Shown piece after piece: positions 18,937 through 30,315 of a DNA stretch of 64,000 bases (position 1 is its first letter; every line of letters starts with the position of its first letter). Source of the DNA: Micromonospora sp. FIMYZ51 (lineage in GTDB: Bacteria; Actinomycetota; Actinomycetes; Mycobacteriales; Micromonosporaceae); contig NZ_CP134706.1 of the NCBI RefSeq assembly GCF_038246755.1, forward strand, positions 868,001 to 932,000, in the 5' to 3' direction. A program made the translations under genes and the position numbers. The notes beneath the pieces are model-generated. The model was not told the DNA's origin and ran no database searches. It was given only the letters and a program-made list of their open reading frames with translations.

Positions 18937-19674
18937 ATGACCCCGGAACAGGTGGCCGCCGCGAGCAAACCGGCGGTGCTGGTGCTCGGCGAGGCCTACA
19001 ACAGGTGTCCCACCACCCTGCGCCGGGCCCGGCTGCTCGGCATCTCGGGCTGGGCCTTCTACATCACCGGTCGGGCCGGCGCGCTTGGTGACGTCCGGGC
19101 CGAGACGGCAGCCGCCGCGCTCGGCTTCATCGCTCCCGACGCGGTGGCCGACGGTTGGGATGCCGCCGCCCGCACGGTACGGCCGGTCGAGGTGGCCGCC
19201 GCCAGCCTGGCCGAGTGCTGCCGCTGGGGCGAGGAGAACCTGGCCACGGTGCCCGGCGTCGACCGGCTCGCCACGCTTGTCGAACGGGCGGTCGCGGCTG
19301 CCGACGCCAGTGGGATGCCGCTCTTCGCGGCGTGGCGGGCCATGCCGTCGCCCGCGCAGCACACGGCTGCCCGGGCCGCCACCGGGCTGCGTCTGCTCCG
19401 CGAGCATTTCACCGGCGCGCACCTGCTCGCGGTCCGGGCCAGCGGGATGAGTCCGCTGGAGGCGGTGCTGGCCGGCCCGGAGGGCGAGAGCGGCGCGGTC
19501 GCCTGCGGCTGGCCGCCGCCGTACCCGCCGGTCGGCCCGCTGGTGCGGCGGCGGCTCTGGGCCGAGGCGGTGACCGACCGGCTCGTCGCACCCGCGTTCG
19601 CGGCACTCGGCCCCGGCGACGGCGCCGAGCTGGTGGAGCTGCTGGCCGGGATGCGGGCACACGCCCAGGGCTGA
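18937..19674 (+). CDS. SCO6745-family protein
   Basis: A 245-residue, mostly helical cytosolic protein resembling the actinobacterial SCO6745 family. It opens MTPEQVAAASKPAVLVLGEA and contains RARLLGISGWAFYITGRAGAL and a W-rich core (HLLAVRASGMSPLEAVLAGP; WPPPYPP). The family has no established reaction. The ATG at 18937 is preceded by GGAGCGGG. The 134-base gap upstream contains two copies of CTTCRTGGACGGACC and nothing else I can name. Confidence 0.75.
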   Translation: MTPEQVAAASKPAVLVLGEAYNRCPTTLRRARLLGISGWAFYITGRAGALGDVRAETAAAALGFIAPDAVADGWDAAARTVRPVEVAAASLAECCRWGEENLATVPGVDRLATLVERAVAAADASGMPLFAAWRAMPSPAQHTAARAATGLRLLREHFTGAHLLAVRASGMSPLEAVLAGPEGESGAVACGWPPPYPPVGPLVRRRLWAEAVTDRLVAPAFAALGPGDGAELVELLAGMRAHAQG

Positions 19675-19767
19675 CGAACCGCCGAGACCGGGACGAATCA
19701 CCCGGGCTCCGGGGTCGCCGCCCGGCCCGCGGACGGCCGGTAGCAGACTGGGGGCGTGCGAAACGCG

Positions 19768-20223
19768 CTACGCCGACGCGGTGCCGGTGGGGCGGGACCG
19801 CAGCTCGAGGACATAGTCGTCCGGCGCGCCCGCCTTCTCGGCGGCGTTCGCGATCTCCGACAGGTACCACGAGGTGGGCAACCCACCCTCGTAGCCGTCG
19901 AAGACGTAGACCCAGGCCGTCACGTCGCCGTCAAGCGTCGACACGCGGACGGTCAGCTTCCGGTACGTGCCGGAGGTGACGCCTTCGATCTCGTCGAGCT
20001 GGGCCGCGTCGTACGGGTGGATGTCGTAGAGCGCGACGAACACCCGGTCGCCGGGCGACTCGACTACGGTGCTGACCGCGCCCTCCCAGCCGATGACGTC
20101 CTCACCGGCGAAGGTGAGCCGCCAGCCCTCCAGCCAGCCGACGCCCACCATGGGCGAGTGCGGGCAGTATGCCCGCATCCGGGCGGGGTCCAGGTTCGAG
20201 CCGTAGGCGGCGTAATGACGCAC
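19768..20223 (-). CDS. Gamma-glutamylcyclotransferase family protein
   Basis: A 151-residue protein of the GGCT (BtrG/AIG2) fold. The N-terminal substrate loop is YAAYGSNLD (residues 4-12) and the likely catalytic Glu is in LDEIEGV, followed by the YRK segment. Such enzymes convert gamma-glutamyl groups to 5-oxoproline; exact substrate unknown. Starts at GTG 20223, head to head with lpdA. The same divergent pair (Rv3304 / Rv3303c) is what I recall from M. tuberculosis. Confidence 0.85.
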   Translation of the reverse strand: MRHYAAYGSNLDPARMRAYCPHSPMVGVGWLEGWRLTFAGEDVIGWEGAVSTVVESPGDRVFVALYDIHPYDAAQLDEIEGVTSGTYRKLTVRVSTLDGDVTAWVYVFDGYEGGLPTSWYLSEIANAAEKAGAPDDYVLELRSRPTGTASA

Positions 20224-20330
20224 GGCGATGACGATAGCCCGGCCGACGGGCGGGGGAGAATACGGGCGGCGCGTGTCGCCCGTGTCGAGACGAAGAAAGT
20301 CACAGTGAGCATGGACGAGGGGCGGTCGTG

Positions 20331-21734
20331 GTGAGCCGGATCGTGATCATCGGCGGTGGACCGGCGGGCTACGAGGCGGCACTTGTCGCCGCCCAGTTGG
20401 ACGCCGACGTCACCGTGGTCGAGGCGGACGGCGCGGGCGGTGCCTGCGTACTCTCCGACTGCGTACCGTCGAAGACCTTCATCGCCAGTTCCGAGGTGGT
20501 CACCGGGTACCGCGACACCGAGGTGTTCGGGGTGCACTCCGACGGCCTGGAGGCGGTCACCGTGGACGCCCGGTTGGTCCACGAGCGGGTCAAGCGACTC
20601 GCCCTGGCCCAGTCCGCGGACATCCACGCCAAGCTGGTCAAGGCCGGGGTCACCTTCGTCTCCGGTCGGGCCCGGCTGGGCGAGGACACGCTCGGCCACA
20701 CCCACCGCGTGATCGTCACGCCGCACGGCGAGGAGGCCGCGTACGCGATCGACGCCTCGACGGTGCTGATCGCCACCGGCGCCACCCCCCGCCAGCTGCC
20801 CACCGCGCTGCCCGACGGCGAGCGCATCCTGACCTGGCGGCAGGTCTACGACCTGCCCGAGCTGCCGGAGCACCTGATCGTGGTCGGTTCCGGCGTGACC
20901 GGTGCCGAGTTCGCCAGCGCGTACCTGGCGATGGGAATCAAGGTGACCCTGGTCTCCAGCCGGGACCGGGTGATGCCGCACGAGGACGCCGACGCCGCGC
21001 AGGCGATCGAGCGGGTCTTCCGCTCCCGGGGGATGAGCATCCTGAACAACTCCCGCGCCGAGGGCGTGCGCCGCACCGCCGACGGCGTCGAGGTCGAGCT
21101 GAGCGACGGCCGCAAGGTGTCCGGGTCGCACGCGCTGATCGCGGTCGGTTCCATCCCGAACACCGCCGAGCTGGGACTGGCCGAGTACGGCGTCGAACTG
21201 GCCCGGGGCGGCTACGTCACGGTGGACCGGGTGTCCCGCACCAACGTGCCCGGCATCTACGCGGCCGGCGACTGCACCGGGGTACTGCCGCTGGCCAGCG
21301 TCGCCGCCATGCAGGGCCGGATCGCCATGTGGCACGCGCTGGGCGAAGCGGTCCGGCCGCTGCGGCTGCGGACGGTCGCGGCGAACGTCTTCACCGACCC
21401 GGAGCTGGCCACCGTGGGCGTCTCCCAGGACGAGGTGGACGCCGGCCGGATCCCGGCCCGGCAGGTGATGCTGCCGCTGGCCGGCAACGCCCGGGCGAAG
21501 ATGGACGAGGTGGCCGACGGTTTCGTCAAGCTGTTCTGCCGGCCGGCCAGCGGCCAGGTGATCGGCGGCGTCGTCGTCGCGCCGAAGGCCAGCGAGCTGA
21601 TCCTGCCGATCACCATGGCGGTGGAGAACAACCTCACCGTCAACGAGTTGGCCCAGACCATCACCATCTATCCCAGCCTCTCCGGCTCGGTCACCGAGGC
21701 CGCCCGCCAACTGATGCTCCACGAGCTGGAATAA
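20331..21734 (+). CDS. lpdA: LpdA-type NAD(P)H-quinone reductase (flavoprotein disulfide reductase family)
   Basis: A 467-residue FAD/NAD(P) flavoprotein: FAD motif IVIIGGGPAGYEAAL at the N-terminus, NAD motif VVGSGVTGAEFASAYLAMG, and AAGDCTG. The redox pair C39/C44 (GGACVLSDCVPSK) is kept. At the C-terminus, where lipoamide dehydrogenases have HAHPTLHE, this protein has IYPSLSG: the catalytic His-Glu pair is gone, so it is not a dihydrolipoamide dehydrogenase. M. tuberculosis LpdA (Rv3303c) is a relative reported to reduce quinones. GTG 20331 chosen over the adjacent GTG 20328. It overlaps the DUF998 gene by 67 bases tail to tail. Confidence 0.88.
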   Translation: MSRIVIIGGGPAGYEAALVAAQLDADVTVVEADGAGGACVLSDCVPSKTFIASSEVVTGYRDTEVFGVHSDGLEAVTVDARLVHERVKRLALAQSADIHAKLVKAGVTFVSGRARLGEDTLGHTHRVIVTPHGEEAAYAIDASTVLIATGATPRQLPTALPDGERILTWRQVYDLPELPEHLIVVGSGVTGAEFASAYLAMGIKVTLVSSRDRVMPHEDADAAQAIERVFRSRGMSILNNSRAEGVRRTADGVEVELSDGRKVSGSHALIAVGSIPNTAELGLAEYGVELARGGYVTVDRVSRTNVPGIYAAGDCTGVLPLASVAAMQGRIAMWHALGEAVRPLRLRTVAANVFTDPELATVGVSQDEVDAGRIPARQVMLPLAGNARAKMDEVADGFVKLFCRPASGQVIGGVVVAPKASELILPITMAVENNLTVNELAQTITIYPSLSGSVTEAARQLMLHELE

Positions 21735-22363
21735 CCCCAGGTGGCGAGGGCGGCGAGGAGGGTCAGGAGGGCCACCTCGGTGAGGATGAGGGCGCGTTCG
21801 ATCAGGCCGTAGAGGGCGCGGTCGCCGGGGTAGGCGGACCAGACCATCGTCGCCACCAGCAGCAGGCTGACCAGGGTCAGGGCGCGCAGCCAGCGGGCGG
21901 CGCGGGCGTCGGCGGACAGCCGGTCGGCGAGCAGCCAGCCGGCGAGCGGCAGGGCGAGGAAGGCGATCACCGAGGCGTACCGGTGCACGTAGGCCGCGGT
22001 GCCCATGTCGGTGCCGGGCGGGTTGGTCGGCACCAGCCCCGACACCAGCAGACCGCCCGCCCAGATCGAAAGCAGCCACTCGGCTGCCCGACCACGGCGA
22101 CCGGCCGTGGTGGCCGCACCCGCAGGTGTGCCGGAACAGGGGCGGCCGAGTCGAGCCAGGGCCGGGACGAGCGTGGCGGAGGCGGCGCCGAGCAGCAGCA
22201 TGGCCACGTGGATGATCCCGCCGGAGTCGGAGACGGCGTAGTCGCTGACGGTCAGGCTCACCGGGTCCAGATCGCTGACGCCGGCATGACCGATGACGGC
22301 GAGCACCGCCGCGAGGGCGATTCCGCCGAGCGCCGGTACGCCGCTGTTGCGGATTCCAGGCAT
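21668..22363 (-). CDS. DUF998 family membrane protein
   Basis: A 231-residue integral membrane protein with about six hydrophobic segments. The N-terminal DPVSLTVSDYAVSDSGGIIH and mid-protein GLVPTNPPGTDMGTAAYVH match the DUF998 pattern (SDYA... and FP.D..G...H). Function unknown. The last 20 or so codons overlap the end of lpdA on the other strand, where the protein is variable, so the true C-terminus is functionally unconstrained. Confidence 0.8.
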   Translation of the reverse strand: MPGIRNSGVPALGGIALAAVLAVIGHAGVSDLDPVSLTVSDYAVSDSGGIIHVAMLLLGAASATLVPALARLGRPCSGTPAGAATTAGRRGRAAEWLLSIWAGGLLVSGLVPTNPPGTDMGTAAYVHRYASVIAFLALPLAGWLLADRLSADARAARWLRALTLVSLLLVATMVWSAYPGDRALYGLIERALILTEVALLTLLAALATWGYSSSWSISWRAASVTEPERLG

Positions 22364-22824
22364 GCCTCAGCCTGTCGCCGGTACGCCCTCAGATGGATCC
22401 GGGACGAGCACCGAAATCCGACCCGGGGAGCACCCCGATCAACCTCCGGCGTTTCCCCCCGGGTGGCCGTAGGTGAGAACTTTTTCTCGGTGCCGGACGC
22501 ATCGGGGCCGACCCGGTGCCCAGGGTCACCGCCAACCGGCCGCCGTGACCGTGACCAGGGACACCTCATCCGACGGTCAACCCACGTAGCCAGGGCACAA
22601 CCGCCCAACCACGGGATATCGAAGGGGATTCACCACGAGGTGCGGTCGCCGAAATCTCGTTCGGCGGCGTACCGTTGTCGGCGCGCGGCCCGGTGAGCGT
22701 CGGGTCCCCCGTTCCTGACGCCCGGGCCGCCGCCGGGCCGCTGGCAGGTCCCGTGCCAGCGGCCCGGCCCTCGTCGCAAGCCGGGCACCCGATGACGCGG
22801 GGAGGGTGGCCGGCAACCGCGGGA
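22364..22824. other. 461-bp non-coding region between DUF998 gene and ABC operon end
   Basis: No open frame here looks like a protein. The part near 22364 must carry the DUF998 gene promoter. The middle has one A/T-rich point (GAACTTTTTCTC, 22475-22490). The part near 22733-22767 is a strong hairpin listed separately. I see no tRNA or known riboswitch pattern. Confidence 0.45.
22733..22767 (-). terminator. Strong hairpin after the ABC exporter operon
   Basis: CCGGGCCGCTGGCA (22733-22746) and TGCCAGCGGCCCGG (22754-22767) form a perfect 14-bp stem with a 7-base loop. It lies 58 bases beyond the stop of the last ABC gene (minus strand), as expected for an intrinsic terminator without a U-tract. 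Confidence 0.7.
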
Positions 22825-24861
22825 TCAGCCCGTGGCGGAGGCCGCCGGGATGCTCGCCGGATCGTCACCGTCCCCGACCGCCTGGCGAAACTGGGACTGG
22901 TAGAGCCGGTGATAGGGGCCCTTCGCGGCCAGTAGCTGCTCGTGGGTGCCCTGCTCGACGATGCGGCCGTGCTCCATCATCAGGATCAGGTCGGCGTCGC
23001 GGATGGTGGAGAGCCGGTGCGCGATGACGAAACTGGTCCGTTCCGAGCGCAGCGCCGCCATCGCCCGCTGGAGCAGCACCTCGGTACGGGTGTCCACCGA
23101 GCTGGTCGCCTCGTCGAGAATCAACAGCGCGGGTTCGGCGAGGAACGCCCGGGCGATGGTGATGAGCTGCTTCTCACCGGCGCTGACATTGCTGCCCTCC
23201 TCGTCGATCACCGTGTCGTAGCCGTCCGGCAGGCTGCGGACGAACCGGTCCACGAAGGTGGCCTGGGCGGCGGCGAGGATCTCCTCCTCCGTCGCGTCGG
23301 GGCGGCCGTAGGCGATGTTGTCCCGGATGGTGCCACCGAACAGCCAGGTGTCCTGGAGCACCATGCCGATCCGGCCGCGTAGCTCGTCGCGGCGCAGCGT
23401 GGTGATGTCCACCCCGTCGAGCGTGATCCGGCCGGCCTCCAGCTCGTAGAAGCGCATGATCAGGTTGACCAGGGTGGTCTTGCCGGCGCCGGTCGGCCCG
23501 ACGATGGCCACCGTGTGCCCCGGCTCGGCCACCAGGGACAGCTCCTCGATCAGCGGCTCGTCCGGGGCGTACCGGAACGAGACGCGTTCGAACTCGACCC
23601 GGCCGTGCGGGTCGGTCACGTGTACCGGGGTGGTCGGGTCGGGAAGCTGCTCGTCGGCGTCCAGCACCGCGAAGACCCGCTCCGCCGAGGCCACCCCGGA
23701 CTGGAGCAGGTTGGCCATCGAGGCGACCTGAGTGAGCGGCTGGGTGAACTGCCGGGAGTACTGGATGAACGCCTGCACGTCGCCGAGACTCATCGCGCCG
23801 GAGGCGACCCGGAGCCCGCCGACCACCGCGATCGCCACATAGCTGAGGTTCCCGATGAAGAGCATCGCCGGCATGATGATCCCGGAGATGAACTGCGCGC
23901 CGAAGCTGGCCTGGAACAGCTGCTCGTTCTTGGCGTGGAAGGCTTCCTCCACTTCGCGCCGCCGACCGAAGACCTTGATCAGATCGTGGCCGGTGAACGC
24001 CTCCTCGATCTGCGCGTTCAGCTCCCCGGTATGGGTCCACTGCGCGATGAACTTCCGCTGCGACCGCCTGGCGATCTGCCCGGTCACCACGACCGACAGC
24101 GGCACCGCGACCAACGCGACCACGGCGAGCAGCGGCGAGATCCAGAACATCATGCCGAGTACGCCGACGACGGTCAGCAGCGAGGTGAGCAGTTGGCTCA
24201 ACGTCTGCTGGAGGCTCTGCGAGACGTTGTCGATGTCGTTGGTGACCCGGCTGAGCAGCTCGCCGCGCGGCTGCCGGTCGAAGTAGGGCAGCGGCAGGCG
24301 GTTGAGCTTCTCCTCCACCTCTGCCCGCAGCTGGAACACGGTCCGTTGGACCACCCCGGTGAGCAGCCAGCCCTGCCACCACATCAGCAGGCTGGCGGCC
24401 AGGTAGAGGCCCAGCGCCAGCAGCAGCACCCGACCCAGGGCCGGGAAGTCGATCCCGGCACCGGGCACCACGTCCATCCGGGCGAGCATGTCGGCGAAGT
24501 TGTCGTTGCCGGCCGCCCGGGCCGCGGCGACGGCCTCGTCGGCGCTGCTGCCCGGCGGCAGCTGCTGGCCGATCACCCCCGTGAAGATCAGGTCGGTGGC
24601 GTACCCGAGCACCTTGGGTCCGATCACGGTGAGCCCGACGCTCACCACCGCGAGCGCGACGATCGCCGCCACGTGCAGGCGTTGCGGACGCAGCCGACTC
24701 AGCAACCGGCGGGCGGTGGGCCCGAAGTTCAGGGACCGTTCCGCGGGCATCCCGGCGCCCATCCACGGCGGTCCACCGCGCTGGCCGCCGGGCGGCAGCC
24801 GTTTCGGCGTAGGCCCCGGCGCAGCCGACCGTTGCGCCGGCATCCGGTTTCGCTCGGTCAT
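22825..24861 (-). CDS. ABC exporter half-transporter, subunit 2
   Basis: A 678-residue half-transporter: six membrane helices (about residues 65-350) and a C-terminal ATPase domain. Walker A is GPTGAGKTT and Walker [14 protein letters not shown] keeps the catalytic Glu. The signature is NVSAGEKQ instead of LSGGQ, a degenerate form seen in one partner of heterodimeric exporters. The long Pro/Arg-rich N-terminus (first 45 residues) is unusual. The ATG overlaps the previous stop as ATGA. With subunit 1 it should form a multidrug-type exporter; cargo unknown, MarR control suggests a small toxic molecule. Confidence 0.92.
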   Translation of the reverse strand: MTERNRMPAQRSAAPGPTPKRLPPGGQRGGPPWMGAGMPAERSLNFGPTARRLLSRLRPQRLHVAAIVALAVVSVGLTVIGPKVLGYATDLIFTGVIGQQLPPGSSADEAVAAARAAGNDNFADMLARMDVVPGAGIDFPALGRVLLLALGLYLAASLLMWWQGWLLTGVVQRTVFQLRAEVEEKLNRLPLPYFDRQPRGELLSRVTNDIDNVSQSLQQTLSQLLTSLLTVVGVLGMMFWISPLLAVVALVAVPLSVVVTGQIARRSQRKFIAQWTHTGELNAQIEEAFTGHDLIKVFGRRREVEEAFHAKNEQLFQASFGAQFISGIIMPAMLFIGNLSYVAIAVVGGLRVASGAMSLGDVQAFIQYSRQFTQPLTQVASMANLLQSGVASAERVFAVLDADEQLPDPTTPVHVTDPHGRVEFERVSFRYAPDEPLIEELSLVAEPGHTVAIVGPTGAGKTTLVNLIMRFYELEAGRITLDGVDITTLRRDELRGRIGMVLQDTWLFGGTIRDNIAYGRPDATEEEILAAAQATFVDRFVRSLPDGYDTVIDEEGSNVSAGEKQLITIARAFLAEPALLILDEATSSVDTRTEVLLQRAMAALRSERTSFVIAHRLSTIRDADLILMMEHGRIVEQGTHEQLLAAKGPYHRLYQSQFRQAVGDGDDPASIPAASATG

Positions 24862-26591
24862 GCCGGCACCTCCGTGGTCTGCTGCGACGCCACGATCTCC
24901 GCGTAGGTCGGGCAGGTGGTCAGCAACTCCTCGTGCCGGCCCATCCCGACCACGCCGCCGTTCTCCAGCACGATGATCTGGTCGGCATCGACGATGGTGG
25001 AGATCCGCTGGGCGACGATCACCACCGCTGCGGTGGCGGTGACCGGCCGCAGGGCCGCGCGCAGCCGTGCGTCGGTGCCGAGGTCGAGCGCGGAGAACGA
25101 GTCGTCGAACAGGTAGATCTCCGGCCGGCGGACCAGGGCCCGGGCGATGGCCAGCCGCTGCCGTTGGCCGCCGGAGACGTTCGTGCCACCCTGGCTGACG
25201 GCTGTGTCCAGCCCTTCGGGCATGGCCTCGACGAAGTCTCGGGCCTGGGCGATCTCCAACGCCGTCCACAGCTGCTCGTCGGTGGCGTCCGGATTGCCGT
25301 AGCGCAGGTTGCTCGCCACGGTGCCGGTGAACAGGTACGGCCGCTGCGGCACCAGCCCGATCCGGCACCACAACTCGTCCGGTGCGAGTTCCCGCACGTC
25401 GACACCGTCGACGAGCACCTGGCCGGCGGTGACGTCGACCAGCCGGGGGATCAGGCTGAGCAGGGTCGTCTTGCCCGCGCCGGTGCTGCCGACGATCGCC
25501 GTGGTGGTGCCCGGGGTGACCCGGAACGAGACGTCCCGCAGCACCGGTTCGGCGGCACCCGGGTACTGGAACTGCACGTGCCGCAGCTCCAACTCGGCCC
25601 GGGTGGGCACCTCGGTGACCGGGGCGGTGGCGGGCGCCACCGAGGATTCGGTGTCGAGCACCTCCACGATCCGCTCGGCGCAGACCGCCGCGCGCGGCAC
25701 CATCATCAGCATGAAGGTGGCCATCATGACGGCCATCAGGATCTGCATCAGGTATTGCAGGAAGGCCGTGAGCGCGCCGACCTGGATCGCCCCGGCGTCC
25801 ACCCGTTCCGCGCCGAACCAGAGCACCGCCACGCTTGAGACGTTGAGCACCAGCATCACCACGGGAAAGATCAACGCCATCAGCCGGCCGGTGCGCAGGG
25901 CGGTCGCGGTCAGGTCGGTGTTCGCGGCGGCGAAGCGCCGCACCTCGTACGGCTCCCGCACGAACGCCCGGACCACCCGGATCCCGGTGATCTGCTCCCG
26001 CAGTATCCGGTTGATCACGTCGATGCGGGTCTGCATGAGCCGGAAGCCGGGCACCATCCGCCGGATGACCAGGCCCAGCACGATCGCCAGCACCGGTACG
26101 CAGACCAGCATCAGCCAGGAGAGACCGACGTCCTCCCGGAGCGCCATCACCACGCCACCGACACTCATGATCGGCGCGGCGACCAGCATGGTGCAGCTCA
26201 TCAACACGAGCATCTGCACCTGTTGCACGTCATTGGTGTTCCGGGTGATCAGGGACGGCGCGCCGAAGCGGGCGACCTCCCGGGCCGAGAAGGCGTTCAC
26301 GTGGCCGAAGACCGCAGCCCGTACGTCCCGGCCGAAGCCCATGGCGATCCGGGCGCCGAGGTAGACCGCCGCGACGGCGCAGACGATCTGCACCACGCTG
26401 ACCGCGAGCATCCACCCGCCGGTCCGGATGATGTAGTCGGTGTCGCCCAGGGCGACGCCGAGGTCGATGATGTCGGCGTTGAGGCTGGGCAGGTAGAGCG
26501 AGGCCATGGTGCCGACGAACTGGAGCAGCACCACGGCCGCCAGCAGCCGTTGATACGGCCGTAGGTGCCTGCGGAGCAACGTGATCAACAC
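24858..26591 (-). CDS. ABC exporter half-transporter, subunit 1
   Basis: A 577-residue half-transporter: six membrane helices in the first 310 residues, then the ATPase domain with Walker [10 protein letters not shown] and a perfect signature [16 protein letters not shown]. After the Walker B aspartate the catalytic glutamate is replaced ([11 protein letters not shown]). This marks the non-hydrolysing site of a heterodimer and complements the degenerate signature of subunit 2. The GTG start at 26591 overlaps the MarR stop by seven bases (GTGTTGA), so expression is coupled to the regulator. Confidence 0.93.
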   Translation of the reverse strand: MLITLLRRHLRPYQRLLAAVVLLQFVGTMASLYLPSLNADIIDLGVALGDTDYIIRTGGWMLAVSVVQIVCAVAAVYLGARIAMGFGRDVRAAVFGHVNAFSAREVARFGAPSLITRNTNDVQQVQMLVLMSCTMLVAAPIMSVGGVVMALREDVGLSWLMLVCVPVLAIVLGLVIRRMVPGFRLMQTRIDVINRILREQITGIRVVRAFVREPYEVRRFAAANTDLTATALRTGRLMALIFPVVMLVLNVSSVAVLWFGAERVDAGAIQVGALTAFLQYLMQILMAVMMATFMLMMVPRAAVCAERIVEVLDTESSVAPATAPVTEVPTRAELELRHVQFQYPGAAEPVLRDVSFRVTPGTTTAIVGSTGAGKTTLLSLIPRLVDVTAGQVLVDGVDVRELAPDELWCRIGLVPQRPYLFTGTVASNLRYGNPDATDEQLWTALEIAQARDFVEAMPEGLDTAVSQGGTNVSGGQRQRLAIARALVRRPEIYLFDDSFSALDLGTDARLRAALRPVTATAAVVIVAQRISTIVDADQIIVLENGGVVGMGRHEELLTTCPTYAEIVASQQTTEVPA

Positions 26592-27052
26592 GTCTGGCCT
26601 CCCGCCGGTCCGTGGGCTGCCTCGTCGCTGCCGATGATCTCCAGCAGGAACTGCCGGATGACGGCCGCCTTGGCCGGGTCGGCGTCGACCGAGGTGAGCG
26701 GCCGGCCGGATCGGACGGCGGTGGTGAGGGTGTCCACCCGGTCCTGCCCGGCCGTGGTCAGCGTCAGTTTGACGCTGCGGCGGTCGGTGCCGTCGCGCTG
26801 CCGTTGCACCAGGCCCTCGCGTTCGAGGGTGTCGACGATGCCGGTGAGCGTGGCGGGGCGGACGAAGCACAGCTCGGCCACCGCCCGGTGCGGCAGTTCG
26901 CCGTGTTCGGCGAGGGCCATCAGGGTGACCATCCCGGCCTGGGTCAGGCCGTGCTCCTCGGCCAGGTAGCGGTTCCACCGCTGGCTCACCAGGTGGCCGG
27001 CGACCACAAGCAGGCGGCCCAGCGGCACCTCTGCCAGCTGCATCAGACTCAT
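26585..27052 (-). CDS. MarR-family regulator of the ABC exporter
   Basis: A 155-residue winged-helix MarR protein. LTQAGMVTLMALAEHGELPH is the dimer/DNA entry, AVAELCFVRPATLTGIVDTL the recognition helix and GTDRRSVKLTLTTAG the wing. First gene of the exporter operon, with gene overlaps downstream, so it very probably autoregulates the exporter and is released by a cargo-like ligand (family knowledge). No Shine-Dalgarno sequence fits either ATG at 27052 or 27043; a promoter ending six bases before 27052 suggests leaderless translation. Confidence 0.9.
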   Translation of the reverse strand: MSLMQLAEVPLGRLLVVAGHLVSQRWNRYLAEEHGLTQAGMVTLMALAEHGELPHRAVAELCFVRPATLTGIVDTLEREGLVQRQRDGTDRRSVKLTLTTAGQDRVDTLTTAVRSGRPLTSVDADPAKAAVIRQFLLEIIGSDEAAHGPAGGQTC

Positions 27053-27058
27053 GGCTGG

Positions 27059-27087
27059 AGATTAGCCACCTGATAGTCAGGGGCCAA
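27059..27087 (-). promoter_or_regulatory. marR-ABC promoter with internal operator dyad
   Basis: Minus strand: TTGGCC (27087-27082), a 17-base spacer, TAATCT (27064-27059), then six bases and the ATG, which places the start point at or beside the ATG. The spacer contains CCTGA-TAG-TCAGG (27069-27081, plus-strand reading), arms perfectly inverted. A repressor bound there would sit between -35 and -10, the classical autoregulatory MarR position. Confidence 0.55.
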
Positions 27088-27174
27088 ACTATTTTCCGGA
27101 GGGCAGCTGGTCACGGCGGCGAGCGCCCCAGGGTTGACGGATGCGGGCCAGGTCGGGACCATTTCCGATCCGGC

Positions 27175-29278
<2,104 letters not shown>

Positions 29279-29313
29279 GGGATCGACGGTAAGCGGGCGA
29301 CTTGTTTCGGTCC

Positions 29314-29341
29314 AGCTAAAGATTCTTCGGATGGTTAAGCT
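29314..29341. promoter_or_regulatory. LysR-type dyad between exporter and regulator
   Basis: AGCTAAA (29314-29320) is inverted as TTAAGCT (29335-29341), 6 of 7 matching, in the only 70-bp intergenic space of this divergent pair. Such A/T-rich interrupted dyads with a T-N11-A core are what LysR regulators bind, so this is the probable LysG site. Confidence 0.45.
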
Positions 29342-29348
29342 CAGCTTC

Positions 29349-30257
29349 ATGAGCGGCCTGGACTCCACCCAACTCCGTACGCTCGTGACTGTCGTCGCCG
29401 AGGGCAGTTTCGAGGCAGCCGCGCGACGGTTGCACGTCACCCCATCGGCAGTCAGCCAGCGGATCAAAGCGCTTGAGGAGAGCGTCGGGCAGGTGCTCGT
29501 CCGGCGGCAGCGGCCCTGCGAGGCCACCGAGGCCGGCCGTCCGCTGCTGCGCCTCGCCGGTCAGCTCGCCCTGCTCGAACGGGAGGCGCTCACCGAGGCG
29601 CGTGGCGCACTCGGCGGCGAGCCAGGTCGTACCCGGATCGCTGTGGTGGTCAACGCGGACTCGCTCGCGACCTGGTTCCCCGCGGTGCTGGCCCGGCTGC
29701 CGGCCGAACCCGAACTCTGCTTCGACCTCCGCCAGGACGACCAGGACCACAGCGCGGAACTGCTGCGCGCCGGCACGGTGATGGCTGCGGTGACCGCGGA
29801 ACGCGACCCGGTGCAGGGCGGCCGGGTCCGACCGCTCGGCGCGATGCGTTACCGGGCGCTGGCCGCGCCGCCGGTGGTGGACCGGTACTTCGCCGACGGG
29901 CTCACCCCGGCGACACTCGCCGCCGCGCCGGTGGTGATCTTCGACCGCAAGGACCGCCTGCAACACCGCTTCCTGCGTACGGTGACCGGCCGCGACCTCG
30001 ACCCGCCCGGGCACTACGTGCCGTCGGTGCCCGCGTTCAGCGCGGCGATCCGGCTCGGTCTCGGCTGGGGGCTGGTGCCGGAGCAGATCGCCGAGGCCGA
30101 CGTGGCCGCCGGCAACTGCGTGGACCTCGCACCCGGCCGGGTGGTCGACGTGCCGCTCTACTGGCAGCACTGGCACCTCGACTCACGGCTGCTCACCGCA
30201 CTCACCGCCGCCGTCTGCGCAGTCGCCGCCGAAACGCTGCGCCCGGTCGCCGCATAA
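29349..30257 (+). CDS. LysG/ArgP-family transcriptional regulator (LysR type)
   Basis: A 302-residue LysR regulator. The N-terminal helix-turn-helix runs TLVTVVAEGSFEAAARRLHV then TPSAVSQRIKALE (residues 10-45), followed by a linker helix and a periplasmic-binding-like effector domain (RIAVVVNADSLATWFPAVL). It matches the ArgP/LysG subgroup, which senses Lys, Arg or His and activates the divergent LysE-type exporter. ATG 29349 chosen by family start; ATG 29331 is possible. The TAA stop is followed two bases later by a paired repeat. Confidence 0.9.
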   Translation: MSGLDSTQLRTLVTVVAEGSFEAAARRLHVTPSAVSQRIKALEESVGQVLVRRQRPCEATEAGRPLLRLAGQLALLEREALTEARGALGGEPGRTRIAVVVNADSLATWFPAVLARLPAEPELCFDLRQDDQDHSAELLRAGTVMAAVTAERDPVQGGRVRPLGAMRYRALAAPPVVDRYFADGLTPATLAAAPVVIFDRKDRLQHRFLRTVTGRDLDPPGHYVPSVPAFSAAIRLGLGWGLVPEQIAEADVAAGNCVDLAPGRVVDVPLYWQHWHLDSRLLTALTAAVCAVAAETLRPVAA

Positions 30258-30258
30258 A

Positions 30259-30315
30259 TGTAAGGAAGGGGCCCTTCCTAACGCCTGGTGTATAGGAAGG
30301 GCCCCTTCCTAACGC
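30259..30315. repeat. Paired AAGGGGCCCTT repeat, copy B, between convergent genes
   Basis: TGTAAGGAAGGGGCCCTTCC then TAACGCCTGGTGTA, then AGGAAGGGGCCCCTTCC and TAACGC. Each module is a near-perfect palindrome able to form a hairpin. It fills the whole gap between the regulator stop (30257) and the acyl-CoA carboxylase stop (30316). Same orientation as the copy at 33931, inverted relative to 8554 and 47929. Confidence 0.8.

Noticed and set aside
22364..22824. A tRNA or small RNA gene in the 461-bp gap
   Set aside because: No cloverleaf pattern or CCA-type acceptor end could be traced; only a terminator hairpin is supported.
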